Assembly: GCF_013141695.1 (NCBI RefSeq)
Contig: NZ_WHNY01000061.1
Coordinates: forward strand, 1 to 59,384
From: Paenibacillus plantarum
Lineage (GTDB): Bacteria; Bacillota; Bacilli; Paenibacillales; NBRC-103111
Length of the DNA stretch: 59,384 nucleotides
Direction of reading: 5' to 3'
Below the pieces are notes generated by a model that saw only the letters and a program-made list of their open reading frames with translations, searched no databases and was not told where the DNA came from. This document shows positions 52,865-59,384 of the stretch, piece after piece. Positions within the stretch are counted from its first letter, which is position 1. Each line of letters starts with the position of its first letter. Made by a program: the position numbers and the translations under genes.

Positions 52865-53557
52865 ATGAATCTATTTGAAAAAGAAGCATTTGTAACGAAA
52901 GCTGCGGAAGAATTCGAAAATCAATCGCCTGAAGCCATATTGAAATTAGCTGTAGATACATTTCAAAGATTGACACTTGCTTGTAGTTTTGGCGCAGAAG
53001 ATGTGGTGTTGGTCGACATGCTGCAAAAGATTAACCCGAACGTGGATATCTTCTACTTAGATACAAATGTGCACTTTGATGAGACTTATGAAACGAAAGA
53101 TCGTCTTGAGAAACACTACGGTACGAAATTCGTTCAAGTATTGCCTAAATTAACACTGGATGAGCAAGCGGAGAAATTCGGGGATGAGCTTTGGAAAAGC
53201 GACGCGAACCAATGCTGCAACATACGTAAAGTTGATCCTCTTACAGATATCCTTAGAAATTATGATGCGTGGATTACAGGAATTCGCCGCGATCAAGCAC
53301 CTACTCGAGCAAATTCTAAAAAAGTGGAATATGACGTGAAGTTTGGTCTTATCAAATTCAATCCACTTGCTGGATGGACTTCAGAAGACGTATGGCAGTA
53401 TATTCGCGACAATGATGTGATATATAACCCACTTCATGATCGTAACTATCCTAGTATCGGTTGCACGCACTGCACACGCCAAGTCGCTGAAGGTGAAGAT
53501 CCGCGCGCAGGACGTTGGGCAAGTATTGAGAAAACGGAATGCGGACTCCATAAGTAA
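52865..53557 (+). CDS. cysH: Assimilatory (phospho)adenylyl-sulfate reductase, iron-sulfur type
   Basis: Reduces APS or PAPS to sulfite in sulfate assimilation. The 230-residue protein has the PP-loop-like ACSFGAEDVVLVDM (about 39-52), the double cysteine C117-C118, CTHC at C200/C203, and the C-terminal ECGLH with catalytic C226. The CC...CxxC set is the 4Fe-4S ligand pattern of APS-type reductases; B. subtilis CysH with this pattern uses both substrates. GGAGG (52851-52855) precedes ATG 52865. It is monocistronic here, without other sulfate-assimilation genes nearby, and has its own strong promoter. Confidence 0.94.
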   Translation: MNLFEKEAFVTKAAEEFENQSPEAILKLAVDTFQRLTLACSFGAEDVVLVDMLQKINPNVDIFYLDTNVHFDETYETKDRLEKHYGTKFVQVLPKLTLDEQAEKFGDELWKSDANQCCNIRKVDPLTDILRNYDAWITGIRRDQAPTRANSKKVEYDVKFGLIKFNPLAGWTSEDVWQYIRDNDVIYNPLHDRNYPSIGCTHCTRQVAEGEDPRAGRWASIEKTECGLHK

Positions 53558-53626
53558 GTTGATATCGGCTCTGCAATGCGTTCACAAGGCCTCGTGAAGC
53601 GATTCTACATGCATTGTACGTAGGAT

Positions 53627-53657
53627 GGTATATTTGTCCACCCTGTCCCATATAGAT
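53627..53657 (+). promoter_or_regulatory. Candidate SigE promoter of cwlD
   Basis: GGTATATT (53627-53634), a 14-base spacer and CATATAGAT (from 53649) resemble the sporulation SigE consensus (ATATT near -35, CATA near -10). It fits the mother-cell expression known for cwlD in B. subtilis. Confidence 0.6.
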
Positions 53658-53694
53658 GTTACAGAGTCTATAGGGGAACAGAGGTGGATTTTTT

Positions 53695-54456
53695 ATGCGT
53701 AAAAGGAAGAAGAGGTTGGTGGTATGGCTGACCTTTCACAGTAGTCTGAAGCTATTGCTTTCAGCTATGCTGGTTGCCTTGGTTGTCTTTATTTATGCGT
53801 ACGAGCTCCCTACAACGAAGACCTGGTCGGATTGGACGCTCCCCTTATCGGGGAAGACAATAGCGCTGGATGCAGGTCATGGGGGTCCTGATGGTGGGGC
53901 TGAGAGCAAGGATGGTATCATTGAGAAAGATATCAATCTAGCTATAACCTTGCGGTTACGCGACTACTTGCAACAAGCCGGTGCGATCGTGGTTTTAACA
54001 AGAGAAACGGATACGGATCTAGCGGAATCGGGCACGAAAGGCTATAGCAAACGGAAGACGCAGGATCTCCACAATCGAGCGGACTTGATTCAGAACAATA
54101 ATGCCGATATGTTTTTGAGTATCCATTTGAACAGTATTCCTTCTGATAAATGGAGAGGCGCACAAACGTTCTATTATTTGAATAATCCCAACAATCCCAA
54201 TCTAGCAGCACTCATTCAGTCCGAGCTTAGGCGTAATCTAGAAAATACAGATCGCGTGGCGAAGATGGCTGATAAGACTGTGTATCTGCTAAAAACATTA
54301 AAAATTCCAAGCGCACTCGTTGAGGTAGGCTTTCTTTCAAATCCAGAAGAAGCTAAGTTATTAGCGGATGAGAACTATCAGAAAATGTTGGCAGCTTCGG
54401 TATATCAAGGGATTTTGAGATATTATGCAGGTGAAAAAGTGGGTTCTTCCTCATAA
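53695..54456 (+). CDS. cwlD: N-acetylmuramoyl-L-alanine amidase CwlD
   Basis: Sporulation amidase that, with PdaA, makes muramic-delta-lactam in the spore cortex. An N-terminal membrane anchor (about residues 15-36) precedes the Amidase_3 domain. Zinc ligands are H62 (DAGHGG), E77 (IIEKD) and H144 (SIHLN), and the catalytic Glu lies in ALVEVGFLSNPEE. Length 253 aa. AGAGGTGG precedes ATG 53695. In B. subtilis the order cwlD-salA-gerD-kbaA-pdaB is the same. Confidence 0.95.
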   Translation: MRKRKKRLVVWLTFHSSLKLLLSAMLVALVVFIYAYELPTTKTWSDWTLPLSGKTIALDAGHGGPDGGAESKDGIIEKDINLAITLRLRDYLQQAGAIVVLTRETDTDLAESGTKGYSKRKTQDLHNRADLIQNNNADMFLSIHLNSIPSDKWRGAQTFYYLNNPNNPNLAALIQSELRRNLENTDRVAKMADKTVYLLKTLKIPSALVEVGFLSNPEEAKLLADENYQKMLAASVYQGILRYYAGEKVGSSS

Positions 54457-54458
54457 TG

Positions 54459-54467
54459 TGGTATAAT
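54459..54467 (+). promoter_or_regulatory. Extended -10 promoter before salA
   Basis: TGGTATAAT (TGn plus a perfect -10) lies just after the cwlD stop. No good -35 is seen, which extended -10 promoters can lack. Confidence 0.55.
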
Positions 54468-54504
54468 AAAAGCCGCGAATACAATGTCCCAATAAAGGTG
54501 TGAT

Positions 54505-55599
54505 GTGGCTATGGTACATAAAGATCAGATTCTAGAAGCGTTGAATAAGTTAATAGACCCCCAGTTTAATAAAAGTGTAGTGGAATTAAATTTGATTCGT
54601 GATGTAATGGTGAAGGAAGATGCGGTATCCTTAAGCTTGCTCGTAGTAACCGAGGATGAAGGATATAAGGAGCAAGCCAAAGCATTCATTCAACAATCTT
54701 TAGCAAATATAGGAGTACCCCAAGTTCATATCCGGTTTAGATTGATGACGGACCATGAGCGGAGTCGTTTGGAAGGAACTTCACAACAGTCGGATACTAC
54801 TCCGCAGACCCCTGTACAACCTCCGATTCAGCAGCCGATTCTCGGACAATCCTCAACAGTTGAGTTTATCGCTGTTGCGAGTGGCAAAGGTGGCGTTGGT
54901 AAATCAACAGTCACAGTTAATCTGGCAGTCGCGCTGGCTCGGAAAGGGAAAAAGGTAGGGATTATTGATGCGGATATTTATGGATTTAGTATTCCGGATA
55001 TGATGGGGATTGAAGAACAGCCTCAGCTAGTAGAAAACGTGATTATTCCCGTTGAGAAATTTGGGGTAAAAGTGATATCGATGGGGTTCTTTGTCCAAGA
55101 CAATGCACCTGTTGTATGGCGTGGGCCGATGTTAGGCAAAATGCTCCGCAACTTCTTCAACGAAGTAAATTGGGGAGATGTGGAGTACATCCTTCTAGAC
55201 CTTCCTCCAGGTACTGGCGATGTCGCACTAGATGTGCATCAGCTCATACCGCAAAGTAAAGAGATCATTGTTACGACGCCACATGCTACAGCAGCATTTG
55301 TAGCTGCTAGGGCCGGTGCGATGGCTATTCAAACGAACCATGAAATTTTGGGTATCGTTGAGAACATGTCTTACTATGAAAGTAAGGATGGCAGCATTGA
55401 TCATATTTTTGGTAAAGGTGGAGGTGCTAAACTTGCTGAAGATCTTCACAGTGAGCTATTAGCACAAATTCCGTTAGGAGCGCCTGATAATCATATATCT
55501 GAAAAGGATTACTCGCCTTCCGTATATAAAGCGGAATCCAAAGCGGGGCAAATCTATTTGGAAATAGCGGATCGGTTGATTTCGAAGCTAGATAAATAG
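54505..55599 (+). CDS. salA: Mrp/NBP35-family ATP-binding protein SalA
   Basis: Deviant Walker ATPase; B. subtilis SalA represses scoC, and other Mrp/ApbC members carry iron-sulfur clusters. The N-terminal MIP18-like domain (1-85) is joined by a Pro/Gln-rich linker (91-118) to the ATPase domain with GKGGVGKST (127-135), DADIYGFSIPDMMG and LDLPPGTGD. The CxxC normally found after VENMSY is absent (here YYES). Start GTG 54505 or ATG 54511; AAAGGTG lies upstream. 364 aa. Confidence 0.93.
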   Translation: MAMVHKDQILEALNKLIDPQFNKSVVELNLIRDVMVKEDAVSLSLLVVTEDEGYKEQAKAFIQQSLANIGVPQVHIRFRLMTDHERSRLEGTSQQSDTTPQTPVQPPIQQPILGQSSTVEFIAVASGKGGVGKSTVTVNLAVALARKGKKVGIIDADIYGFSIPDMMGIEEQPQLVENVIIPVEKFGVKVISMGFFVQDNAPVVWRGPMLGKMLRNFFNEVNWGDVEYILLDLPPGTGDVALDVHQLIPQSKEIIVTTPHATAAFVAARAGAMAIQTNHEILGIVENMSYYESKDGSIDHIFGKGGGAKLAEDLHSELLAQIPLGAPDNHISEKDYSPSVYKAESKAGQIYLEIADRLISKLDK

Positions 55600-55601
55600 T
55601 G

Positions 55602-55651
55602 AAAAAAAAGGAAGAGGAAGCAGAGGGAATCTGCCAACTCTTCCTTTTTTG
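55602..55651. terminator. Bidirectional terminator between salA and gerD
   Basis: AAGGAAGAG (55608-55616) pairs with CTCTTCCTT (55638-55646), with an inner GCAGA/TCTGC stem (55620-55624 with 55630-55634). The 5' side is A-rich and the 3' side T-rich, so it serves both convergent genes. Confidence 0.9.
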
Positions 55652-55652
55652 T

Positions 55653-56426
55653 TTAAGAATCAGAACCTCCATCTTTCTTCTCATCACCTTGTTTTTGGGA
55701 GTCCCCCGAGGAATCATCCTTTTGTTTGTCATCCCCGCTGTCTTGCTTTTTATTTCCTTCTTTGGCTTTATCATCACTTTTTTCTGTACTCTTTGCGGAA
55801 GGCATTTGATCAGGCTTGCTTTGCTGGACGATAGCAGACTTAAGTAATTCAACCATTTGCGCTCTGAAAAGAGGGCTTTGGATGGATTCCTCCATGACAG
55901 TCATCATTTGTTGGCGGTATGGTGCTGTTTTCATAACATCAAGAACCATCTTCTCATAATCAGGGTTTTTCATAACATCAATCAGTGATTTTTGATAAGT
56001 AGGGTCCTTGAGCAATTCCTTGAACATTTGTTTGGTCTCTTTTTGGATCGCTGTGGCAAAGTCACCTGCGAACTTAGGATCCTTCATCATATCGGTCAAA
56101 AACATATTATTTTCCTTAGCGGTCAGTACATCTTTGACAGCCATTTGAAGCTGAAGGGACTCATTAGCGGATAGTAGTTTAATTTGTGATTGGCCAGCAA
56201 CACTGTTAGCACCTACATCCCCATTCATGATACTTCGATTTGCAGCACTTATTGCTTTTTTACCATCATCTGATTTCAGAATATCGAGGATCATTGTCTT
56301 TTGTTCTTTGTACGTATTGGCTTGTGATTGGCCTTGAGATGAGTTATCTGTACCACAAGAGGCGAGAAGAAAAGCCAATGATATAGCCGGTAGGACCTGA
56401 AGCTTTCTAAGTCTTGTCTTTAACAT
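55653..56426 (-). CDS. gerD: Spore germination lipoprotein GerD
   Basis: Clusters nutrient germinant receptors in the spore inner membrane. The lipobox LASC with C24 follows a signal peptide. A helical core contains repeated KDPxxxxxxxxxMKNPDY-like segments (about 100-190). From about residue 205 the chain becomes a low-complexity Lys/Asp/Ser/Gly tail, making 257 aa, longer than B. subtilis GerD as I recall it. ATG 56426 (MLKTRLRKLQ) follows AAGGGAG; an upstream in-frame ATG 56498 lies before the promoter elements. A SigG-type promoter is seen upstream. Confidence 0.92.
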   Translation of the reverse strand: MLKTRLRKLQVLPAISLAFLLASCGTDNSSQGQSQANTYKEQKTMILDILKSDDGKKAISAANRSIMNGDVGANSVAGQSQIKLLSANESLQLQMAVKDVLTAKENNMFLTDMMKDPKFAGDFATAIQKETKQMFKELLKDPTYQKSLIDVMKNPDYEKMVLDVMKTAPYRQQMMTVMEESIQSPLFRAQMVELLKSAIVQQSKPDQMPSAKSTEKSDDKAKEGNKKQDSGDDKQKDDSSGDSQKQGDEKKDGGSDS

Positions 56427-56461
56427 AACTACATGCTCCCTTCCCTTAACTTTAATGGTCT

Positions 56462-56491
56462 TAGTATGTGTGGTTAGGGTCAGAATATAAG
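56462..56491 (-). promoter_or_regulatory. Candidate SigG promoter of gerD
   Basis: On the - strand, CTTATA (56491-56486), 17 bases and CATACTA (56468-56462). The -10 matches the forespore SigG pattern CATnnTA, as expected for gerD. Confidence 0.68.
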
Positions 56492-56500
56492 GGAACATTA

Positions 56501-56530
56501 TTGGCTTTTTATCGCAAAGATTGGTACAAT
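56501..56530 (+). promoter_or_regulatory. Promoter of kbaA
   Basis: TTGGCT (56501-56506), an 18-base spacer and TACAAT (56525-56530) preceded by TG (extended -10 form). It is divergent from the gerD promoter. Confidence 0.6.
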
Positions 56531-56565
56531 TAACAATTAGAGTTGATGTGTGGAGGTAATTAAAC

Positions 56566-57162
56566 GTGACTTTGCGTAAATGGTTTCACTTATTTTGGAC
56601 AACATTAGTATTAGGGATTGTAGTGTCTACTGGGGTTGGACTTATCCTTCAATTTTCAGACAAAGAATTTTCTGTAATGGGCTTATCGGCGGTCGGATTT
56701 AATTTGATTAATATGATTCTCGGTGGAGCTACGATAAGTGTATTGAGTCAAATGGGCTTCTTCGCATATTTAATCGTTAGGTTCATTGCTGTTGGTATTA
56801 TACGATCCAAAACAGTGTGGGACTTGTTACAGCTTGCCGTTGTTATTGTTGTTTTATTCGACCTTGTCTACTTGAGGAAAACGAATTTCAACAGTTCTGA
56901 ATCGCTGCTTGGATATTTCATCTTGCCTGTTTGCGTATTAGTGATTTCTTTAGCAGTAAGCTATTGGAAGGTGAAAATGACGAATCGGAATGCATTCATT
57001 CCTACGTTATTTTTCATGACGGCAGTTACTGTGCTTGAGGCAGTACCAGCATTGAAATTAGATAACTCAGCATCAAGTCTATTTATGTTGGCACCTTTAT
57101 TCGTCTGTAATGCATGGCAAATTCTTACCCTACATAAAATATTGGATAACAAAAAGAGCTAA
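56566..57162 (+). CDS. kbaA: KinB-signalling pathway activation protein KbaA
   Basis: Integral membrane protein needed for KinB kinase activity in entry to sporulation (B. subtilis). The 198-residue length matches, and about six hydrophobic helices fill the sequence (for example LFWTTLVLGIVVSTGVGLIL near the start). GTG 56566 follows TGGAGG. The identification rests on length, topology and the gerD-kbaA-pdaB order. Confidence 0.88.
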   Translation: MTLRKWFHLFWTTLVLGIVVSTGVGLILQFSDKEFSVMGLSAVGFNLINMILGGATISVLSQMGFFAYLIVRFIAVGIIRSKTVWDLLQLAVVIVVLFDLVYLRKTNFNSSESLLGYFILPVCVLVISLAVSYWKVKMTNRNAFIPTLFFMTAVTVLEAVPALKLDNSASSLFMLAPLFVCNAWQILTLHKILDNKKS

Positions 57163-57182
57163 TTTGATTAGCTCTTTTTTTT
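57151..57182. terminator. Terminator overlapping the kbaA stop, between kbaA and pdaB
   Basis: AAAAAGAGCTAA (57151-57162) pairs with TTAGCTCTTTTT (57168-57179) around a 5-base loop. A-rich and T-rich flanks make it bidirectional. Confidence 0.92.
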
Positions 57183-57200
57183 CAAATCTATCTATAAATA

Positions 57201-57983
57201 CTAATGGATTTGTTTCATGGCTTGATCCTCGACAGGGGTTGTCTCCACCTGGGTTTGCTTAATGAGCTCACTTACACTTACGAACTGATATCCCTTTTCT
57301 CTTAGTTGTTGGATAATAGCTGGCAAAGCCTCATGTGTTTGTTGGGAGGAGTCGCTCGCGTGGAGAAGAACGATATCGCCGGGATGTGCCTTGCTCACTA
57401 CACGGTTTACAAGGGTGTCGACGCCTTTATTTAGCCAATCTTGAGAGTCTGTATCCCATTGGATGACGGAATAGCCAAGATCATCAGCAATTCGTAAGAC
57501 ACGCTTGTCGAAATCGCCATTAGGCAGACGAATTAGGTTAGGCTCCTTGCCAATTAATTCTGTTAAAATGCCATGTGCAGTAGAAATTTCGTTTCGAATT
57601 TCCTCATCACTAAGATCGCTGTAGTTGTCAAATTTGTTTCCATGACTGCCAATCTCGAATCCGTAACTTTTGATATGTGAGACAATGTCAGGATGGCTCT
57701 TACTCCAGGGCGAAGATAAGAAGAAAGTCGCATCCTTAACACCATTGTCTTTTAGGATTTTCAAGATTGGTTCAGCTCGAGTATCCCCCCAAGAAATATC
57801 AAAGGTAAGGGCGATGACCTTCTTTTCGGTCTGCACGCTGTAGATAGCGGAAGGCTCGGAGTTCATAAAGACAGATACGTTACTTTGTTCGGAATATACA
57901 ATGGCCGCGGAGAAGATGATGGCAAGAGCAATGAATAAATATTGTTTAAATTTGCGTGCGTTGATTACAAAAAAGTAGTTCAT
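57201..57983 (-). CDS. pdaB: Polysaccharide deacetylase-like spore protein PdaB
   Basis: NodB-fold protein needed to keep spores stable in B. subtilis. A membrane anchor (about 13-30) precedes the fold. Motifs in order: TFDISWG (60-66, second metal Asp replaced by Ile), SHGNK (H114 kept, second His missing), RLPNGDF, WDTDSQDW and IVLLHASD. Catalysis is therefore doubtful, as for B. subtilis PdaB. AAAGGAGGT lies upstream with a somewhat long gap. It is convergent with kbaA. Confidence 0.92.
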   Translation of the reverse strand: MNYFFVINARKFKQYLFIALAIIFSAAIVYSEQSNVSVFMNSEPSAIYSVQTEKKVIALTFDISWGDTRAEPILKILKDNGVKDATFFLSSPWSKSHPDIVSHIKSYGFEIGSHGNKFDNYSDLSDEEIRNEISTAHGILTELIGKEPNLIRLPNGDFDKRVLRIADDLGYSVIQWDTDSQDWLNKGVDTLVNRVVSKAHPGDIVLLHASDSSQQTHEALPAIIQQLREKGYQFVSVSELIKQTQVETTPVEDQAMKQIH

Positions 57984-58042
57984 AAACAGCTTGTACCTCC
58001 TTTATGTCAAGCCAAGGACAGCTTGTATAACCTTTAGTAAAT

Positions 58043-58071
58043 AATGTATGCTCGTACACAGGGTACTTATG
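58043..58071 (-). promoter_or_regulatory. Candidate sporulation promoter of pdaB
   Basis: On the - strand, CATAAG (58071-58066), 15 bases and CATACATT (58050-58043). The -10 fits SigE (CATACAnT) and also SigK (CATAnnnTA); the -35 fits SigE only loosely. Confidence 0.5.
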
Positions 58072-58096
58072 CTTCCGAAATTGGAGGAATTACAAA

Positions 58097-58708
58097 ATGA
58101 ATTTTCCGGCATTGCTTAGACATTTTAAAGAAATGAAGCATTACTTTATTGTGGTTGTACTCGTTTTTGGATTTAGTTTGTATATGGGGTGGGCTAATTC
58201 CGAGCAATTTACGCATTTCTTGGAGAAGCAGTTAGAAGGACTCCAGCCTATGATTAAATCAATAAGTGCTAAAGAAAACCCGCAGGTGTGGCTGTTCATT
58301 TTTATCTTTTTAAATAACGCGATTAAGTCGGTGCTTATCGTTTTTTGTGGGATTTTCCTAGGTGTATTACCGCTCTTTATGCTAATCGCTAATGGAATGA
58401 TTCTAGGTTATGTACTATCTTTGCAGACACATGAAAGTACATTATCCATCGTTCTTAAAGGGATATTGCCGCATGGTATCATTGAGATCCCTGTTATTTT
58501 GCTCGCGTGCGCATATGGCTTGAAGATAGGGATGTTGGTATGGAAAATGGGTTTACAATTACTTGTGCCAGCTGAGAAAAGAAGTGCTCGAATTGAATTG
58601 ATTAGAGTATTTCAATTAACCAAGCCATTAAGTATGGGGATCGTTGTCCTCCTTTTGATTGCGGCTATAATTGAAAGCACACTTACCTACTGGTTGGTGC
58701 ATTTGTAA
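58097..58708 (+). CDS. SpoIIM-family (DUF95) membrane protein
   Basis: 203-residue protein with four to five membrane helices. The family hallmarks are FLNNAIKS (about 72-79), a glycine-rich IFLGVLPLFMLIANGMILGY, and the PHGIIEIPVI motif (about 134-143). SpoIIM itself is part of the engulfment complex with SpoIID and SpoIIP, but the family is wider, so a sporulation role is only likely. TTGGAGG precedes ATG 58097. It is divergent from pdaB. Confidence 0.82.
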   Translation: MNFPALLRHFKEMKHYFIVVVLVFGFSLYMGWANSEQFTHFLEKQLEGLQPMIKSISAKENPQVWLFIFIFLNNAIKSVLIVFCGIFLGVLPLFMLIANGMILGYVLSLQTHESTLSIVLKGILPHGIIEIPVILLACAYGLKIGMLVWKMGLQLLVPAEKRSARIELIRVFQLTKPLSMGIVVLLLIAAIIESTLTYWLVHL

Positions 58709-58860
58709 AATATTTTCAATCTCTCGTCATAAAATTGGCAAAATCTGAGCATAACAATAAGGCGGAAAAGAAGAGGGGGCATAGTTGGCTCAACTCTCCA
58801 CGTCTAACTAAAATGTTAGTGCCATGAATCTCTACAGTCGAGAGGGGTTTGGATGGATGT

Positions 58861-59091
58861 ATGCTCGGATTTTTGTTCAATGAGAGAGAATGCAGAGAAT
58901 TAGATTATGTACTCCGTAAAGAATTAGACGAAATGCTATTCGATCTCAATGATAAGAGAATTGATCAAGAGATAAAGGGAGCTATAGAATCCAGATACAA
59001 GGTCATCTTCAGGATGTATGCTCGCTTAGCTACACCAAAGGAAATATCGAAGTACGCAAGAAACCGTAATTATCAAGCTCAGAAAAAATAG
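58861..59091 (+). CDS. Small hypothetical protein before the rRNA operon
   Basis: I do not recognise this gene. The 76-residue product (MLGFLFNERECRELDYVLRK at the start) is charged and probably all helical, with no membrane segment or signal. ATG 58861 is the only in-frame ATG near the start. GAGAGGGG (58840-58847) is about 13 bases away, so the RBS is weak and a TTG at 58849 cannot be excluded. The codon pattern and an intact frame up to a hairpin support a real gene. Confidence 0.6.
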   Translation: MLGFLFNERECRELDYVLRKELDEMLFDLNDKRIDQEIKGAIESRYKVIFRMYARLATPKEISKYARNRNYQAQKK

Positions 59092-59092
59092 G

Positions 59093-59113
59093 GGGTAAGT
59101 GCTTGACTTACCC
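59093..59113 (+). terminator. Hairpin after the small hypothetical gene
   Basis: GGGTAAG (59093-59099) with CTTACCC (59107-59113), a 7-base loop and only a moderately T-rich tail. Probable but weak terminator. Confidence 0.5.
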
Positions 59114-59208
59114 TCTCCAATTGTGTTATTTTATAACTCGTCACTTCGAAACAAAGCGAGTGAGTCTAATTGTAAAAGATGTTCAAATAAACTTTTCAAA
59201 ATAAAGAC

Positions 59209-59238
59209 TTGCAATCTTGGGTGGGACTGTGATATATT
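59209..59238 (+). promoter_or_regulatory. rRNA operon promoter
   Basis: TTGCAA (59209-59214) and TATATT (59233-59238, 18-base spacer; ATATAT at 17). About 40 AT-rich bases upstream look like an UP element. Confidence 0.75.
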
Positions 59239-59244
59239 TAAAAA

Positions 59245-59384
59245 GTCGCCGCTAAACGGATGGCGATGAAAAACGAAAGAAATTGATCTTTGAAAACTGA
59301 ACAACGAGTGAGTAAGCACAGTCGAGTAATCGACTATAAAAGAGATTGCAAAATCTCGCTAGCTTCAAATGAGTAAGTCATCTT
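59245..59384 (+). other. Pre-16S rRNA leader (16S gene begins beyond the window)
   Basis: The segment TGATCTTTGAAAACTGAACA (59284-59303) is the boxA-containing leader typical of Bacillus and Paenibacillus rRNA operons. Hairpins AGTCGA/TCGACT (59320-59325 with 59330-59335) and GAGATT/AATCTC (59342-59357) belong to the processing stalk. The mature 16S sequence is not reached. Confidence 0.88.

Noticed and set aside
55599..55847. 82-codon + strand ORF, hydrophobic, opposite the gerD tail
   Set aside because: Its apparent membrane-like sequence is the antisense of a Lys/Asp/Gly-rich tail; it starts inside a terminator.
1..59384. CRISPR arrays, tRNA genes, insertion sequences, prophage or defence genes
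   Set aside because: I found no regularly spaced direct repeats, no tRNA-like cloverleaf with CCA-end context and no transposase, integrase, nuclease-helicase or toxin-antitoxin pairs; every long ORF is accounted for by housekeeping or sporulation genes.

Overview
The window is a conserved chromosomal core segment of an endospore-forming low-GC Gram-positive bacterium. The best fit is the family Paenibacillaceae (Paenibacillus-like); this is inferred from gene order and protein resemblance, with no database search. Evidence for the group: the ctsR-mcsA-mcsB-clpC stress operon, the Bacillus-type order from radA through sigH, the str, S10, spc and alpha ribosomal clusters in series, and the sporulation/germination genes cwlD, gerD, kbaA, pdaB and a SpoIIM-family gene. 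Nearly all genes are on the + strand. Three are on the - strand: a small MazG-like/DUF1573-like gene, gerD and pdaB.

Layout. 1-644: terminator of an upstream operon, then an AT-rich spacer with degenerate repeats and the ctsR promoter with its CtsR operator. 648-7930: protein quality control and DNA integrity (ctsR, mcsA, mcsB, clpC, radA, disA). 8016-11760: pssA, the small - strand gene, a PIN/TRAM protein, ispD and ispF. 11800-17376: gltX, then a cysteine-specific T-box riboswitch heading cysE-cysS-mrnC-rlmB-rae1. 17496-22676: sigH, rpmG-secE-nusG, rplK-rplA, an L10 leader with rplJ-rplL, and an RsmC-like methyltransferase. 23033-35138: rpoB, rpoC, a K-turn-binding L7Ae-like protein, rpsL, rpsG, fusA, tuf. 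35546-50723: rpsJ through rplQ, including secY, adk, map, infA and rpoA. 50849-52648: truA, then an L13 leader with rplM-rpsI. 52865-58708: cysH, cwlD, salA, gerD, kbaA, pdaB, spoIIM-like. 58861-59384: a short unknown gene, then the promoter and pre-16S leader of an rRNA operon whose 16S gene begins beyond the window.

Most of the window makes the gene-expression machinery: about thirty ribosomal proteins, three RNA polymerase subunits, EF-Tu, EF-G, IF1, NusG, SecY/SecE and two aminoacyl-tRNA synthetases. Recognisable cis-regulation includes the CtsR box, the Cys T-box, L10 and L13 autoregulatory leaders, intrinsic terminators, and candidate sporulation-sigma promoters before cwlD, gerD and pdaB. 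Several structured spacers could not be assigned to a known family (upstream of rpoB, rpsL, rpsJ and adk).

I see no phage, transposase, CRISPR array, toxin-antitoxin or defence system, and nothing that I would call a new multi-gene system. The most interesting non-textbook signals are a small dispersed two-hairpin repeat in ribosomal-operon spacers, a promoter-overlapping inverted repeat with a T-run before rpoB, a palindrome around the sigH promoter, unassigned leaders of rpsL and rpsJ, and degenerate active sites in PdaB and SalA.
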